A stretch of 43,811 bases of DNA from Pirellulaceae bacterium (GCA_025459265.1 JALOQX010000012.1:1-43811), one strand, 5' to 3'; shown: positions 25,993 through 38,252, numbered from the stretch's first letter. Notes: generated by a model from the letters alone, not told the origin. Numbers and translations are program-made.

Positions 25993-26012
25993 GACGGGCC
26001 GGGAGGCCCGTC
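25993..26012. terminator. Bidirectional hairpin between argF and rph
   Basis: A perfect 8-bp stem (GACGGGCC / GGCCCGTC) with a GGGA loop fills the 50-base gap between the convergent argF and rph genes. There is no T-run. Confidence 0.5.
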
Positions 26013-26786
26013 CTACGGTCCGACGCTCGGCCAGCGGCTGCCCAGCGCCGCACGCTGGTGATCCGCCAGCCGGGCCAGTCCGCGCCGGGCGAGCGTCAGG
26101 AGCTGCTGCAGCTGATCGTCCGTGAACGTCCCCTCCTCGCCGGTACCCTGGATCTCCACAAACTCACCACGTCCCGTCATCACGACGTTCATGTCGACCG
26201 TCGCGGCCGCATCCTGCTGGTAGTCGAGATCCAGGTGCGGCCGGCCGTCCACGATCCCGACACTCACCGCCGCCACGCTGTCGCGCAGCGGGAACCGCGC
26301 CGGATCGGGCAGCTCGGCGCGGATGGTCTGCAGCGCATCGACCAGGGCCAAAAAGCCGCCGGTGATGCTGGCCGTGCGGGTGCCGCCGTCCGCCTCGAGC
26401 ACGTCGCAGTCGATCGTGACTTGCCGCTCACCCAGCGCCTCCAGGTCCGCGACGGCGCGCAGGGCGCGCCCGATCAGCCGCTGGATCTCCGCCGTCCGTC
26501 CCTCGACGTGTCCCTCGCGCTCGCGATTCTTGCGCGGCGCGGTGCTCCCCGGCAGCATGCTGTACTCGGCCGTGATCCACCCCCGTCCCGTCCCCACGCG
26601 CCACGCCGGCACCTGGTGCGTCACGCTGGCGGTGCAGAGCACCAGCGTGCGGCCGGCGCGATAGAGCACGCTGCCGGGCGCGGCGCGCGTGAACCGGCGA
26701 CGAATCGTGATCGGCCGCAGCGCGTCGGCGCGCCGCGCCGCCTCCTTCCTCGCGCCACGCCGACCAACTCCACGCTCGTGCGTCAT
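26013..26786 (-). CDS. rph: Ribonuclease PH
   Basis: A 257-aa phosphorolytic exoribonuclease that trims tRNA 3' ends. [83 protein letters not shown] and a normal C-terminus make the call secure. An N-terminal basic extension of about 20 residues precedes the fold. Its ATG (26786) follows the TGA of the DUF1501 gene with one base between (TGAGATG), so it is coupled to that gene. This is an unexpected partner, because rph normally sits with rdgB or alone. Confidence 0.95.
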   Translation of the reverse strand: MTHERGVGRRGARKEAARRADALRPITIRRRFTRAAPGSVLYRAGRTLVLCTASVTHQVPAWRVGTGRGWITAEYSMLPGSTAPRKNREREGHVEGRTAEIQRLIGRALRAVADLEALGERQVTIDCDVLEADGGTRTASITGGFLALVDALQTIRAELPDPARFPLRDSVAAVSVGIVDGRPHLDLDYQQDAAATVDMNVVMTGRGEFVEIQGTGEEGTFTDDQLQQLLTLARRGLARLADHQRAALGSRWPSVGP

Positions 26787-26787
26787 C

Positions 26788-28266
26788 TCAACTCAATACC
26801 TCGTGCAGAATCCGTGCTTCGTCGGTCGGCCCGATCAGACGCTGCTGCAGCCCTTGGTACGGGAACGTGAACCGCAGCGGATCGAGCCCCAAGAGATGCA
26901 GGATGGTCGCCTGCAGATCACGGACGCCGATCTTGTTCTCGGTGATGAAGTAACCGAGCTCGTCCGTCTCGCCCAGCGTGACGCCGCGCCGGATGCCGGC
27001 CCCGGCCAGCCAGATGCTGGCGCAGTGCGGATGGTGATCGCGACCGAGATAGGGCGAGTTGTGGCGGGCCTCGTTGAGCGACGTGCGGCCGAACTCGCCG
27101 CTCCAGATCAGCAGCGTCTCGTCAAACAGGCCGCGCTCTTTGAGGTCGCGGATCAGCGCCGCCAGGGGTCGGTCCATCTCGCGGCATTTCTTCGGCAGCC
27201 CGGTGACCAGGTCATTATCCTGCCCCGTCCCGTGCATGTCCCAGCCGTAGTCGAACAGCTGCACGTACCGCACCCCGTGCTCGACCAGCCGCCGGGCCAG
27301 CAGGCAGTTGTTGGCAAACAGTTCCTGGCCCGGCGCGCAGCCGTACGCCGCCAGCACCTCGGGCGGCTCGCGCGCAATGTCCAGCAACTCCGGCACCGCC
27401 GTCTGCATGCGGTAGGCCAGTTCGTACTGGCTGATCCGCGTCTGCGTCTCGGGATCGCCCGTGGCGGCGAACTCGATGTCGTTGAGCGCGCGGAGCGCAT
27501 CGAGACTGCGCCGCCGCAGCGCACGACTCATGCCGGGCGGATCGTCCACGAACAGGATCGGCTCGCCCTGCGTCCGACACTGGACACCCTGATACACCGA
27601 CGGGAGAAACCCGCTGCCCCAGAGACTCTTGCCGCCCGTCGGATCGGTCCCGCCGCTGACCAACACGACAAAACCCGGCAGATCCTCGCTCTCGGACCCC
27701 AAGCCGTACGTCACCCAGGACCCGATCGAGGCGTTGCCGAACCGCGGCGCGCCGGTGTGCAGGAGCAGTTCCGCCGGCGCGTGATTGAACTGATCGGTGT
27801 GAAACGACCGGATCAGGCAGATGTCGTCCGCGCACTGCCCGAACTCGGGCAGCAGCTCGCTGATGAGCATCCCCGACTGGCCGCAGGGTGCAAACTGATG
27901 CGGGCTTCCCAGCAACTGCGGGCGGCGCTGGTTCAGATCAATGAAGGCGAGGCGTTCCTGTTTGAGCACCTCCAGGAGCTCGTCCGGACACGGCTCCATG
28001 TTGTGCTTGACCAGCGCCGGTTTGCAGTCGAACAGATCCTGCTGGGGCGGGGAGCCTTCCATGTGCAGGTAAATCACGTGCTTGGCGCGCGCCGGGAGCG
28101 GCGGGGTGCGCGGGGCCAGCGGCGACTGGGGCGGCGCAGGCGCCGCCGCCTGCGCCGCACCCGGACGCGCCCACTGGGCCAGCGCCAGCGCGCCGAATGC
28201 CAGCGGCGCGCGCTCCAGAAAATACCGTCGCGTGATCGCCTGCAGGCGCTGAGTCCGAGAGTTCAT
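26788..28266 (-). CDS. DUF1501 domain protein, Tat-type signal
   Basis: A 492-aa protein of the planctomycete DUF1501 family, distantly related to sulfatase/alkaline-phosphatase folds. The N-terminus has [20 protein letters not shown], a Tat-like signal. [20 protein letters not shown] replaces the more usual GG(P)SH..LFDPKP opening; later [21 protein letters not shown] and [21 protein letters not shown] are typical. The ATG overlaps the stop of the upstream PSD1 gene (ATGA), the classic DUF1549/DUF1553-DUF1501 pair of unknown role, often near carbohydrate or sulfate-ester catabolism. Exported function is likely; the substrate is unknown. Confidence 0.93.
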   Translation of the reverse strand: MNSRTQRLQAITRRYFLERAPLAFGALALAQWARPGAAQAAAPAPPQSPLAPRTPPLPARAKHVIYLHMEGSPPQQDLFDCKPALVKHNMEPCPDELLEVLKQERLAFIDLNQRRPQLLGSPHQFAPCGQSGMLISELLPEFGQCADDICLIRSFHTDQFNHAPAELLLHTGAPRFGNASIGSWVTYGLGSESEDLPGFVVLVSGGTDPTGGKSLWGSGFLPSVYQGVQCRTQGEPILFVDDPPGMSRALRRRSLDALRALNDIEFAATGDPETQTRISQYELAYRMQTAVPELLDIAREPPEVLAAYGCAPGQELFANNCLLARRLVEHGVRYVQLFDYGWDMHGTGQDNDLVTGLPKKCREMDRPLAALIRDLKERGLFDETLLIWSGEFGRTSLNEARHNSPYLGRDHHPHCASIWLAGAGIRRGVTLGETDELGYFITENKIGVRDLQATILHLLGLDPLRFTFPYQGLQQRLIGPTDEARILHEVLS

Positions 28267-30758
28267 TTGTTCAACACCGCGTCCAGATTCAAGAGGACAT
28301 TGGCCGCCACAGTCCACGCCGCCAGCTCGATCGCATCGCTGCCTTCCGGGAGCGGGCCGAGCGGGTCGGTCGCCAACTGCACGGCGGCCGCCTCGTCCGC
28401 AGCCAACTCCGCGCGGGCCGCGCTGACCAGCTCCTGCAGGACCGCAACCTGCGGAGCCTCCGGCGGCCGACACAAGCACAGGTACAATCCGTACCGCGCG
28501 CGCGCCGCCGCGTCGCCACCTCCTTCACGCACGATCCGCCGCGCCAGCGCCTGAGCGGCTTCCACGTAGACGGGGTCGTTGAGCGTCACGAGCGCCTGCA
28601 GCGGCGTATTGGTGCGCGGCCGACGCAGCGTGCATACCTCGCGGCTCGGCGCATCAAACGTCGCCAGCGACGGATAGGGAACGGTCCGCCGCCAGAAGGT
28701 ATAGAGCCCGCGGCGATACCGATCGGGCCCGCTGCTGGTGGGCCACGTCCGTTCGCCGTTGAACGCCGCCCGCCACAACCCCGGCGGTTGATGGGGATAG
28801 ACCGACGGACCGCCAAGCTGACGCGTCAGGAGGCCGCTGAGCGCGAGGGCCTGATCGCGCACCATCTCCGCTTCCAAACGCACGCGGGGTCCGCGCGCCA
28901 GAAACCGGTTGCGCGGATCGCGGGCGAGATGGTCGGCCCGCACCGCAGAGGACTGCCGATAGGTCGACGAGAGCACGATCAGCCGCGTGAGCTGTTTCAT
29001 GTCCCATCGCAACTGGATCAGCTCCGTGGCCAGATAGTCCAGCAGCGCGGGATGACTCGGCGGATCCCCCTGCGTGCCCCAGTCCTCCTCGGACTCGACC
29101 AGTCCCGTGCCAAACAATTGCGCCCAGACGCGATTGACCGCGACCCGCGCGGTGAGCGGATTCTGCGGGTCGATCAGCCACCGCGCCACCGCCAGCCGGT
29201 CGACGACCGCACTGGGATCGAGCGGATGGAAACTGCCGGGCACGCCCGGCTCGACCCGTTCTCCCTTGGTCAGGAAGTTGCCTTTCACCAGCACGTGCGT
29301 CGCGCGACGCTGCTCGGGGCTCAGCTCCTGCATCACCGGCAGCGTGGGCACCGCCGGACGCGACTGGCGCAGTTCCTCGAGTTGTTTGGCCAGCGTGTCT
29401 CGCGCGGTCGGCTGCGGCGCAGCAGGCTCGGGCGAGGGGGGTGACGCTGCCTCCGCGGCCGCTGCCTCCGCGGCCGGTGCCTCCGCCGCCGGCTCCGCCA
29501 AGGCCTGGGGGGCAGCAGTCGCGGGCGAGGGATCCTGCACGGCCAGCTGCTGGTCAAGCTCGGCCAGCTGCCGTTCGAGCTCCGCCACCCGGCGCGCGTG
29601 CGCTTCGAGCGCCGCGAGATCCTCGGGACGCGGCACCTCGAGCGTGGGCGATTCATCCGGCAAGTCCCGATCGGCCGTCTGATTGAAGACGGCAAAGAGC
29701 TGATAGTACTCGCGCTGCGAGAGCGGATCGTACTTGTGGTCGTGGCACTTCGCGCAGCCCACGGTCAGCCCCATCCAGACCTGCAGCGTCGTATCCACCC
29801 GGTCCTTGACGGCTTCCACACGAAACTCCTCGTCGTCCGTTCCCCCTTCCGTGTTGGTCATCGTGTTGCGATGGAAGGCCGTCGCGATCCGCTGTTCCAG
29901 CGAGGCGTCGGGAAGCAGATCGCCCGCCAACTGCTCGATCGTGAACACGTCGTACGGCACGTTGCGATTCAACGCGTCGATGACCCAGTCGCGGTAGCGC
30001 CACATGTTGTCGCGCAGCGGGTCACTCCCCAACCCGCGCGAATCGGCATAGCGGGCCAGGTCCAGCCAGACGCGGGCCCAGCGCTCGCCGTACGCGGGAT
30101 CGGCCAGCCAGCGGTCCACCGCTCGCTCGTACGCATCCGGCCGCGCATCGTGGACAAACTCCTCGATTTCGTCCCGCGTCGGCGGCAGGCCGCGGAGATC
30201 CAGACTCACACGCCGCAACAGTTCGTAGCGGTCTGCCGCCGGATTGGGAGGCAACCCTTGCGACTCCAACACGGCGAGGACAAAGTGGTCGATCGGATTG
30301 GTCGGCCAAGCGGTCTGCTGCACCTCCGGCACACGCGGACGCTGCGGCGCGACAAACGACCAGTGCACGGCGTACGGTGCGCCCTGGGCAATCCAACGGC
30401 GCAGCAGTTCCTGTTCGTCCGCGCTCAGGGGCGGGCCCGACTCTGCCGGCGGCATGCGCTCCTCGTCCTCGGCGCTGGCCACTCGCACCATCAGCTGGCT
30501 GGCCGCCGGGTCCCCCGGCACGATCGCCGCCTCCCCGCTGTCGGCCAAGCCCGTCGCCGCGTCCCGCTCGTCCAGTCGCAACCCACCCTGCCGGCTCTCC
30601 TCATCCAGCCCGTGACAGCCCAGACAGTGGCGGCTCAACAACGGGCGAATGTCGCGATTGAAGTCGACCGGAGCCGCCTGCTCCGCACCCCACACGGCCA
30701 TCGGCCGCCCGACCAGCGCGGCGGCCAGCGCCAGAATCCACACGGCATAGCCTGACAT
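28263..30758 (-). CDS. PSCyt1-DUF1549-DUF1553 protein (PSD1 family)
   Basis: An 831-aa secreted protein. A signal peptide (residues 1-25, ending AVWGA) is followed by a PSCyt1 cytochrome-like motif CLGCH (Cys45, Cys48, His49) in DIRPLLSRHCLGCHG; DUF1549 (NPIDHFVLAVLESQGL, LRRVSLDLRGLPPT, EQLAGDLLP, HRNTMTNTEGG, CAKCHDHKYDP) and DUF1553 (NPLTARVAVNRVWAQLFG, LPQALVTLNDP-like LQALVTLNDP) follow. Between them lies an insertion with a short coiled coil (ARRVAELERQLAELDQQL) and an Ala/Pro/Glu-rich repeat. The second CxxCH (CAKCH) could also bind heme or metal. The ATG at 30758 has GAAGGTG upstream. It is translationally coupled to the DUF1501 gene. The biochemical role is unknown. Confidence 0.93.
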   Translation of the reverse strand: MSGYAVWILALAAALVGRPMAVWGAEQAAPVDFNRDIRPLLSRHCLGCHGLDEESRQGGLRLDERDAATGLADSGEAAIVPGDPAASQLMVRVASAEDEERMPPAESGPPLSADEQELLRRWIAQGAPYAVHWSFVAPQRPRVPEVQQTAWPTNPIDHFVLAVLESQGLPPNPAADRYELLRRVSLDLRGLPPTRDEIEEFVHDARPDAYERAVDRWLADPAYGERWARVWLDLARYADSRGLGSDPLRDNMWRYRDWVIDALNRNVPYDVFTIEQLAGDLLPDASLEQRIATAFHRNTMTNTEGGTDDEEFRVEAVKDRVDTTLQVWMGLTVGCAKCHDHKYDPLSQREYYQLFAVFNQTADRDLPDESPTLEVPRPEDLAALEAHARRVAELERQLAELDQQLAVQDPSPATAAPQALAEPAAEAPAAEAAAAEAASPPSPEPAAPQPTARDTLAKQLEELRQSRPAVPTLPVMQELSPEQRRATHVLVKGNFLTKGERVEPGVPGSFHPLDPSAVVDRLAVARWLIDPQNPLTARVAVNRVWAQLFGTGLVESEEDWGTQGDPPSHPALLDYLATELIQLRWDMKQLTRLIVLSSTYRQSSAVRADHLARDPRNRFLARGPRVRLEAEMVRDQALALSGLLTRQLGGPSVYPHQPPGLWRAAFNGERTWPTSSGPDRYRRGLYTFWRRTVPYPSLATFDAPSREVCTLRRPRTNTPLQALVTLNDPVYVEAAQALARRIVREGGGDAAARARYGLYLCLCRPPEAPQVAVLQELVSAARAELAADEAAAVQLATDPLGPLPEGSDAIELAAWTVAANVLLNLDAVLNK

Positions 30759-30985
30759 GCACGCACCTTCAGGAGGAAAGAAGCCGACTCCGCTTGCACC
30801 CACGATCATAACAGACGCCGGGTCGGCCGCCACCAAACCGCCCCTGGAAACCGCGGGTCCGCCGCCGTTGCGCCGATGCCGACCTCCCTCGGCGGCAGCG
30901 CCCCCGTCACGCCCGGCAAATAAATGCTATGCTTCCACTGGGTTATCACTTGGTCGGGGCGTGGACCTGTCGGGGAGGCGGACCG

Positions 30986-31126
30986 ATGCGTCGCATCATC
31001 CATCTCGTGTATGCGCTGCCGGAAACCTGCAGCCACTTGACGCAGCACGAACTGATGGTGCTGGCCGTACTGGTCATGTTGTTGATCACGGTGATCCTGC
31101 TGCGCGCCGGGCGCACGGTCGCGTGA
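30986..31126 (+). CDS. 46-aa single-pass membrane peptide
   Basis: A short open frame, MRRIIHLVYALPE..., with one hydrophobic helix (about residues 23-40: ELMVLAVLVMLLITVILL) and a basic C-terminus. The ATG at 30986 has a strong GGGGAGG 7 bases upstream, and a possible -10 (TATGCT near 30932) lies ahead of it. It is divergent from the PSD1 gene and convergent with ligA. It is too short for homology reasoning by eye, but the ribosome-binding site and membrane helix make it a credible gene. Confidence 0.5.
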   Translation: MRRIIHLVYALPETCSHLTQHELMVLAVLVMLLITVILLRAGRTVA

Positions 31127-31131
31127 CGCGC

Positions 31132-31189
31132 CCGTGGGACGGGCGTCCCCGTGGGACGGGCGTCCCCGTGGGACGGGCGCGCCCGCCCG

Positions 31190-31191
<2 letters not shown>
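31132..31191. repeat. Three 17-bp tandem repeats and hairpin
   Basis: The unit CCGTGGGACGGGCGTCC occurs at 31132-31148 and 31149-31165, with a third, diverged copy from 31166. The last copy forms a hairpin (GACGGGC at 31172-31178 with GCCCGTC at 31185-31191) overlapping the ligA stop. It lies between two convergent genes, so it is a plausible terminator region. Confidence 0.7.
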
Positions 31192-33603
<2,412 letters not shown>

Positions 33604-33694
33604 TCCGTACCTCTCCTGTACATGCCCTGACACAAGCATACCCCAACTCGAATGACCAGGGCCCCGCCGCGGAGTCCAGGTGATGGGGGCTTGG

Positions 33695-34300
33695 TCATGG
33701 GGGCTTCCCCGGTGCTTGATCCTTGGTGCTTTGGGTGTTTTCTTCCAGGCCCGCCGACCGTCGGATCGCGTCCACATCGATGTCGCGAATCCACGGCGGG
33801 AGATTGACCCACACGGCGTGAAAGCCAAACCCGCCTGCGGTCATCTCGCGAATGGCCTCGTCTTTCGTCCAGCCCTGCACGACGATGCGGTACAAGGCGC
33901 ACATCGTGCCGGTGCGGTCTGCGCCGTGCTGGCAGTGCACCAGCACCGGCGTGCGTTGCGGATCAGTGGCGAGTTGGAGGAACCGTACGACTTCCTTGCG
34001 CTCGGGGTGCCAGGCTTTCATGAAAATGTGTTCGTACTCCAGCGGCGTCGTGCCGATCTCGTCGCGATCCGAGTGGAATGAACGGAGACTGACAATGGTC
34101 TTGACGCCCATCCGCTGCAGGTTCTGCATGCCTTGGGCCGTCGGCTGTGCGCTGCGATAGAGCTGCTCGCTCACTCGGAACAGGTTCGGCACGCCGGCCA
34201 GCTCGACGGGCCTGGCCCAGGTGTCGGGCCGATCGGGCACGTCCTCCGCCCACGCGACGGCACACGTGACGAGTGTGATGGTCAAGGTCCGGGCGTACAC
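33695..34300 (-). CDS. Exported protein phosphatase, tyrosine/dual-specificity type
   Basis: A 201-aa protein with a signal peptide (YARTLTITLVTCAVAWAED) and the P-loop HCQHGADRTG: Cys123 is the nucleophile and Arg129 binds phosphate. The DRTG ending resembles the lipid- or protein-phosphatase (PTEN/MTM/Siw14-like) variety. Upstream landmarks include LYRSAQPTAQGMQNLQRMGVKTIVSLRS, common in bacterial 'protein tyrosine phosphatase family' proteins. The start is GTG at 34300 because AGGAGG sits at ideal distance. It would act outside the cytoplasm. It lies about 90 bases upstream of cupin-ligA on the same strand. Confidence 0.85.
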   Translation of the reverse strand: MYARTLTITLVTCAVAWAEDVPDRPDTWARPVELAGVPNLFRVSEQLYRSAQPTAQGMQNLQRMGVKTIVSLRSFHSDRDEIGTTPLEYEHIFMKAWHPERKEVVRFLQLATDPQRTPVLVHCQHGADRTGTMCALYRIVVQGWTKDEAIREMTAGGFGFHAVWVNLPPWIRDIDVDAIRRSAGLEENTQSTKDQAPGKPP

Positions 34301-34993
34301 GTCGTCCTCCTGGGCGGGCACCGACCGCAGATTCGGCGAACGCTTGGACTGCGTCCGTTCATTGTCTATGCTCGAAGGACCCTGTCAACGGTAACACCCT
34401 TTCGGGCAACGCGGGGAAGCATTTCTGCAGCGACGCGTCCCCGTCTTCTTCTCATCCGTTCGTGTTCTCTTCGGTTCAGTTGGTCGCGTGCCATCCCGCC
34501 CAGTTCACAACCAGGCCCGAAGGGCCGGCGCAGCCTCTGCCGCGGCCGACAGGCCCCGGTCGATTGCTCTGTCAGGACTCCTCCAGGCCCGAAGGGCCGA
34601 CACAGGCCCGATTGTGTCGGCCCTTCGGGCCTGATCGTTGTTGATTCGCCAGCTCACCGGTGGCTTGCGCCACCGGCAGAGGTTGTACCGGGCCTTCGGC
34701 CCTGAAGAGTGTCTTGACCGCCTTGTTCACCTCGGCTCGGCGAGGGAAACCCCCGTGTTCTCGCGCGAAAGTGCTTCACCGGCACCCCGCGGTGGCGGTG
34801 CGCGGCCGCGCCGCTCCGCTGACCCCGGGCGCTGACGTACAACGCCTGCAGCGTTGCGATGGCCGCTTGGCGGCGCAGTGCACCGCGGTCACGGCTCCTG
34901 AGTGCGGTCCGACGTCCCAGCCCAGACATGTGCAGTGTCTGGACTGCGGAGTACAGCCGCCGCGCGGTGCGGAGACCGAGCATCTTCCCAGAT
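34301..34993. repeat. Intergenic cluster of palindromes
   Basis: 693 bases without a supported gene. A perfect 21-bp inverted repeat (34584-34604 with 34613-34633; arms contain GGCCCGAAGGGCCGACAC) is the strongest. GGCCCGAAGGGCC-type blocks also lie at about 34515. Other hairpins are 34657-34676 (CCGGTGGC / GCCACCGG, loop TTGC), a GGGCC-TTC-GGCCC stem near 34691 and CAACGC/GCGTTG near 34839. No long T-run is present. Confidence 0.75.
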
Positions 34994-36418
34994 TCAGCCC
35001 GCCAGGCGTGTCAGCAGCGCCGTGGCGATGCTCAGCACGAAGAAGAACCCGCTCATGTCGGTGATCGTGGTCAGCAGCGGCCCGGCGGCAAGCGCCGGGT
35101 CCAGGCGCAGGCGTTTGAGCACCAGCGGCATGGCACCGCCGACCACAGTCGCCACGATGGTGTTGAGCACCATGGCGACGCCGACCACGGCGCCCAGGTA
35201 CGCATTCCGCTGCCAGAGCCAGCCGGCCACGCCCACCAGCACGCCCAGGATCAGCCCGTTGCAGATGCCGACCGAGCTTTCCTTCAGCGCGACCCACATC
35301 AGTTCGTGCGGCTTGAGCAATCCCAGGCTCAGCTCGCGGATGCTCACCGCGATGGCCTGGACCCCCGCGTTGCCTCCCATGTCGGAGATCAGCGGGAGGA
35401 ACACGGCCAGCGCGATGACCTGCGCGATCGTCTCTTCGTAGTAGGCAATCACGCTGATGGCCACCAGGTTCAGCGCCACGTTGGCCACCAGCCAGGCCAG
35501 ACGCCGCCCGGCGCGCGTCACCAACGGCATCGTACGCAGTTCCTCCCCCGCCACGATGCCTTGCAGCTTGAGGTAATACGTATCCGCCCGGTCGGCCAGC
35601 GCTTCCTCCACGTCCTGCCGGCGGACGACGCCGACCAGCTGCCCGCGCGCATCGACCACGGGAACGCCGAAGAACTGGTGCCGGTCGAAGAACTCGGCCA
35701 ACGCGTCCAGCTTGGTATCCACATCGACCGAGAGTGTCTGCCGCACCACCATTTCAGCGACGCGTCGCTGGGGCGCGGAGAGGAGCAGATCGCGCAAGCG
35801 CAAGACACCCACCAGCTGCCCCGCGGCGCTCTCGTCCCGCGCCGCGGCCGGCCGCACGACGTACGCGTACTGCACGTCGTATTTCGAGTACTTGTCGGCG
35901 TGGGCGCGGAGGTCCTCCAGCACGTCGCGGACGGTCTGGTCATCCCGAAACCAGAGGAACTCGGTGATCATCAAGCCGCCCGCGGTCCCGGCATCGTACT
36001 GGGCCAGGCGTCGCGCGTTGGCCGCCTCGGCCGGGTCCATCGCGGCGAGGATGGCTTCCGCATCGCGCTGGTCCAGCGTGCCCAGCAGGTCAGCCTGCTC
36101 GTCGCTGCCCAACTCGTTGACGATCGCCGCCGCCTCGCTGGCCGGCAACAAATCCATCAGCTCCGTGGCCTGGGCGTCGGAGATGGTGTCGATCAACGCG
36201 GCGGCCTGATCCGGCGGCAGGCTGGTCAGCAGCCGCACCTGGTCGTCGGCGTCCAGACGGCTGACGGCCCGCGCCATCTCGCCCGCGGGCAAGTGGTCCA
36301 GAAACGCCACCAACTCGGCGGAAGACCCCGCGTGCAGACACGCCCGCAGCGCCTCCCACGGCCGGTCCGGTCGCCGCGTCTCCGACCCTTCTGCGCCCAC
36401 CGGTTCTGTGTCTGCCAT
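34994..36418 (-). CDS. mgtE: Magnesium transporter MgtE
   Basis: A 474-aa Mg2+ channel of the inner membrane. The cytoplasmic N-domain is built of helical repeats (about residues 25-140: LDHLPAGEMARAVSRLDADDQVRLL, LLPASEAAAIVNELGSDEQADLL), then come two CBS domains (about 145-265: YDAGTAGGLM, FFGVPVVDARGQLVGVV), then five membrane helices with PLISDMGGNAGVQA, the conserved pore segment. The acidic residues of the Mg-sensing N-domain are retained. It lies 12 bases after the Gfo/Idh/MocA gene and is probably co-transcribed; there is no room for a magnesium riboswitch. Confidence 0.96.
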   Translation of the reverse strand: MADTEPVGAEGSETRRPDRPWEALRACLHAGSSAELVAFLDHLPAGEMARAVSRLDADDQVRLLTSLPPDQAAALIDTISDAQATELMDLLPASEAAAIVNELGSDEQADLLGTLDQRDAEAILAAMDPAEAANARRLAQYDAGTAGGLMITEFLWFRDDQTVRDVLEDLRAHADKYSKYDVQYAYVVRPAAARDESAAGQLVGVLRLRDLLLSAPQRRVAEMVVRQTLSVDVDTKLDALAEFFDRHQFFGVPVVDARGQLVGVVRRQDVEEALADRADTYYLKLQGIVAGEELRTMPLVTRAGRRLAWLVANVALNLVAISVIAYYEETIAQVIALAVFLPLISDMGGNAGVQAIAVSIRELSLGLLKPHELMWVALKESSVGICNGLILGVLVGVAGWLWQRNAYLGAVVGVAMVLNTIVATVVGGAMPLVLKRLRLDPALAAGPLLTTITDMSGFFFVLSIATALLTRLAG

Positions 36419-36430
36419 ACGCCGCTTCCG

Positions 36431-37759
36431 TTACAGCGTCCAGCCGTCGCGATAGGGAGGCTGGAGCAACGCGTCGGCCGCATCCGAATTGCGGAACCGC
36501 AGCGCGTCGGCATCCCAGTACAACTTATCTTCCGCGCGGATGGCGATGTTGCCCAGCAGCACGGTGGCAGCCAGCGGCCCGGCATGGTCGACGAAGTTGC
36601 TGCCGGCCGGCGGGCCCCCCTTGCACGCGTTGAGCCATTCCTGGTAGTGACCGGGCGAGCGTTCGAGCTGTTGCGGCGGTTTGCCGAAGGCCGCGGCTTT
36701 CGCCTGGGGCAAGAGCTTCGCGCCCAACAGCATGCCCTCGTCGCCGACAATCAGCGTGCCATCGGCGTCGAACAGGTGCGACACCTCCACGTCGCGCGGC
36801 AGCGGCGGCATCATGCCGCCATCGTACCACCGGACCACGACCTCGGGACGATCGGGCGTCGCGGGGAAGTGGAACGTCACGATCGAGGCCAACGGCGCCG
36901 TCTCCCGGCGGACCTCCTCGGGGGCGCTCCAGTGTGTGGAACAGGCTTCCACGCTGGTGGGCCAACCGAGCTTGAGCGCCTTGAACGCCGCCGACAGGTT
37001 GTGACAGCCGATGTCGCCCAGCACTCCCGTGCCGAAATCCCACCAGCCGCGCCAGTGGAAGGGATGGTAACAGGGATGGTACGGACGCAGCGGTGCCGGG
37101 CCAATCCAGCGATCCCAATCCAGATGGGACGGCACCGGGGGTGTGTCGGCCGGCCGCGGGATCCCGCGGGGGGAAATGTCGGGACGGCGATTGGACCAGG
37201 CGTGAATCTCACGCACCGTGCCCAGCGCGCCCGCCCAGATGTACTCGCTCACCAGCCGCGCGGCTTCGGTGGCCTGTCCCTGATTGCCCATCTGCGTGGC
37301 CCGTCCGGTCTCGCGCGCGACGCGTGCCACCTCCAGCGCCTCGTGCACGCTGTGCGTCAGCGGCTTCTGACAGTAGACATGCTTGCCGTGGCGCAGCGCC
37401 GCCAGCGTGATCACGGCGTGTGCATGGTCGGGCGTGGCGATCATCACCGCATCGAGGTCCTTCTGCACGGCCAGCATCTCGCGGAAGTCCCGATAGCGCG
37501 TCGCCTCAGGCGCCGCGACTGCCGCGCGCGCCGCGCACTCATCATCCACATCACAGACCGCCACGATCTGCTCGGACAAGACCTGATTCATGTCCACCGC
37601 ACCCATGCCCCCTACCCCCACGCACGCGATGGTCAACTTCTCGCTGGGGGACACATAGCCCGCGCCGCCCAGCACGGAGCGCGGCACGATCGTCCACAAG
37701 CTCGCCGCCGCCGTGCCCGCCAGAAACCGACGCCGATTCCAACTCAGTGGCCCACGCAT
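36431..37759 (-). CDS. Gfo/Idh/MocA family oxidoreductase, Tat-exported type
   Basis: A 442-aa protein. The N-terminus MRGPLSWNRRRFLAGTAAASL is a twin-arginine signal. The Rossmann motif is IACVGVGGMGAVDM at about residue 44; the family motif reads YCQKPLTHSV, with Gln in place of the Glu of EKP, seen in part of the family. HWRGWWDFGTGVLGDIGCHN is the planctomycete C-terminal signature. GGGGAGG precedes the ATG at 37759. It is similar in layout to the protein at 2948-4321 but clearly diverged. Substrate unknown. Upstream lies rnpB, divergent. Confidence 0.92.
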   Translation of the reverse strand: MRGPLSWNRRRFLAGTAAASLWTIVPRSVLGGAGYVSPSEKLTIACVGVGGMGAVDMNQVLSEQIVAVCDVDDECAARAAVAAPEATRYRDFREMLAVQKDLDAVMIATPDHAHAVITLAALRHGKHVYCQKPLTHSVHEALEVARVARETGRATQMGNQGQATEAARLVSEYIWAGALGTVREIHAWSNRRPDISPRGIPRPADTPPVPSHLDWDRWIGPAPLRPYHPCYHPFHWRGWWDFGTGVLGDIGCHNLSAAFKALKLGWPTSVEACSTHWSAPEEVRRETAPLASIVTFHFPATPDRPEVVVRWYDGGMMPPLPRDVEVSHLFDADGTLIVGDEGMLLGAKLLPQAKAAAFGKPPQQLERSPGHYQEWLNACKGGPPAGSNFVDHAGPLAATVLLGNIAIRAEDKLYWDADALRFRNSDAADALLQPPYRDGWTL

Positions 37760-37832
37760 GCTTCACTCCTCCCCACAGGTTGCCGTGGCGATTGGCCCAG
37801 ACGCGACCCGTATGGTACAAAGTACCAGGGGA

Positions 37833-38252
37833 CGAGGGAACTTGACGGTCGCTGGTTCGCCCCCGCGGCGGACGAGAGGAAAGTCCGGGCTCCACAGGAC
37901 AGAGTGGTCGGTAACGCCGACCGGCCGCGAGGCCAGGGAAAGTGCCACAGAAAACAAACCGCCGGGCGCTCGCCCATCGGCGCGCACCCGGTAAGGGTGA
38001 AACGGTGAGGTAAGAGCTCACCAGCAGCCGGGGTGACCCGGCTGGCTCGGTAAACCCCACTCGGAGCAAGGCCAAACAGGGAGCAGGCAGCTCGCCGCCG
38101 AGCGGCCGCGGGTCGGTCCGGCCCGCGCACGACTCCCGGGTAGGCTGCTCGAGGCGCGGAGCAATCCGCGTCCTAGAGAAATGACCGTCCGCGGCACGGG
38201 CGCCCGCCGGGCGCGCCGGCCGTGACAGAACCCGGCTTACCGGTTCCCTCGC
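37833..38252 (+). ncRNA. rnpB: RNase P RNA, bacterial class A
   Basis: The catalytic RNA that matures tRNA 5' ends. The conserved blocks occur in order: GAGGAAAGTCCGGGCTCC near 37880, ACAGAAAACAAACCGCC near 37947, the P10-P12 region GGTAAGGGTGAAACGGTG near 37990, GGTAAGAGCTCACCAGC, GGTAAACCCC near 38050, AGAGAAATGACCGTCC near 38175 and ACAGAACCCGGCTTA near 38225. The ends pair as helix P1 (GAGGGAAC at 37834 with GTTCCCTC at 38243-38250). Length is about 420, somewhat longer than E. coli. A possible promoter is TTGGCC (37792) with TACAAA (37816). It is transcribed divergently from the oxidoreductase gene. Confidence 0.95.

Noticed and set aside
34654-35064. Short open frames on both strands between the palindromes and mgtE
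   Set aside because: They have arginine/alanine-rich composition, no ribosome-binding site and no recognisable motif, and they overlap hairpin repeats.
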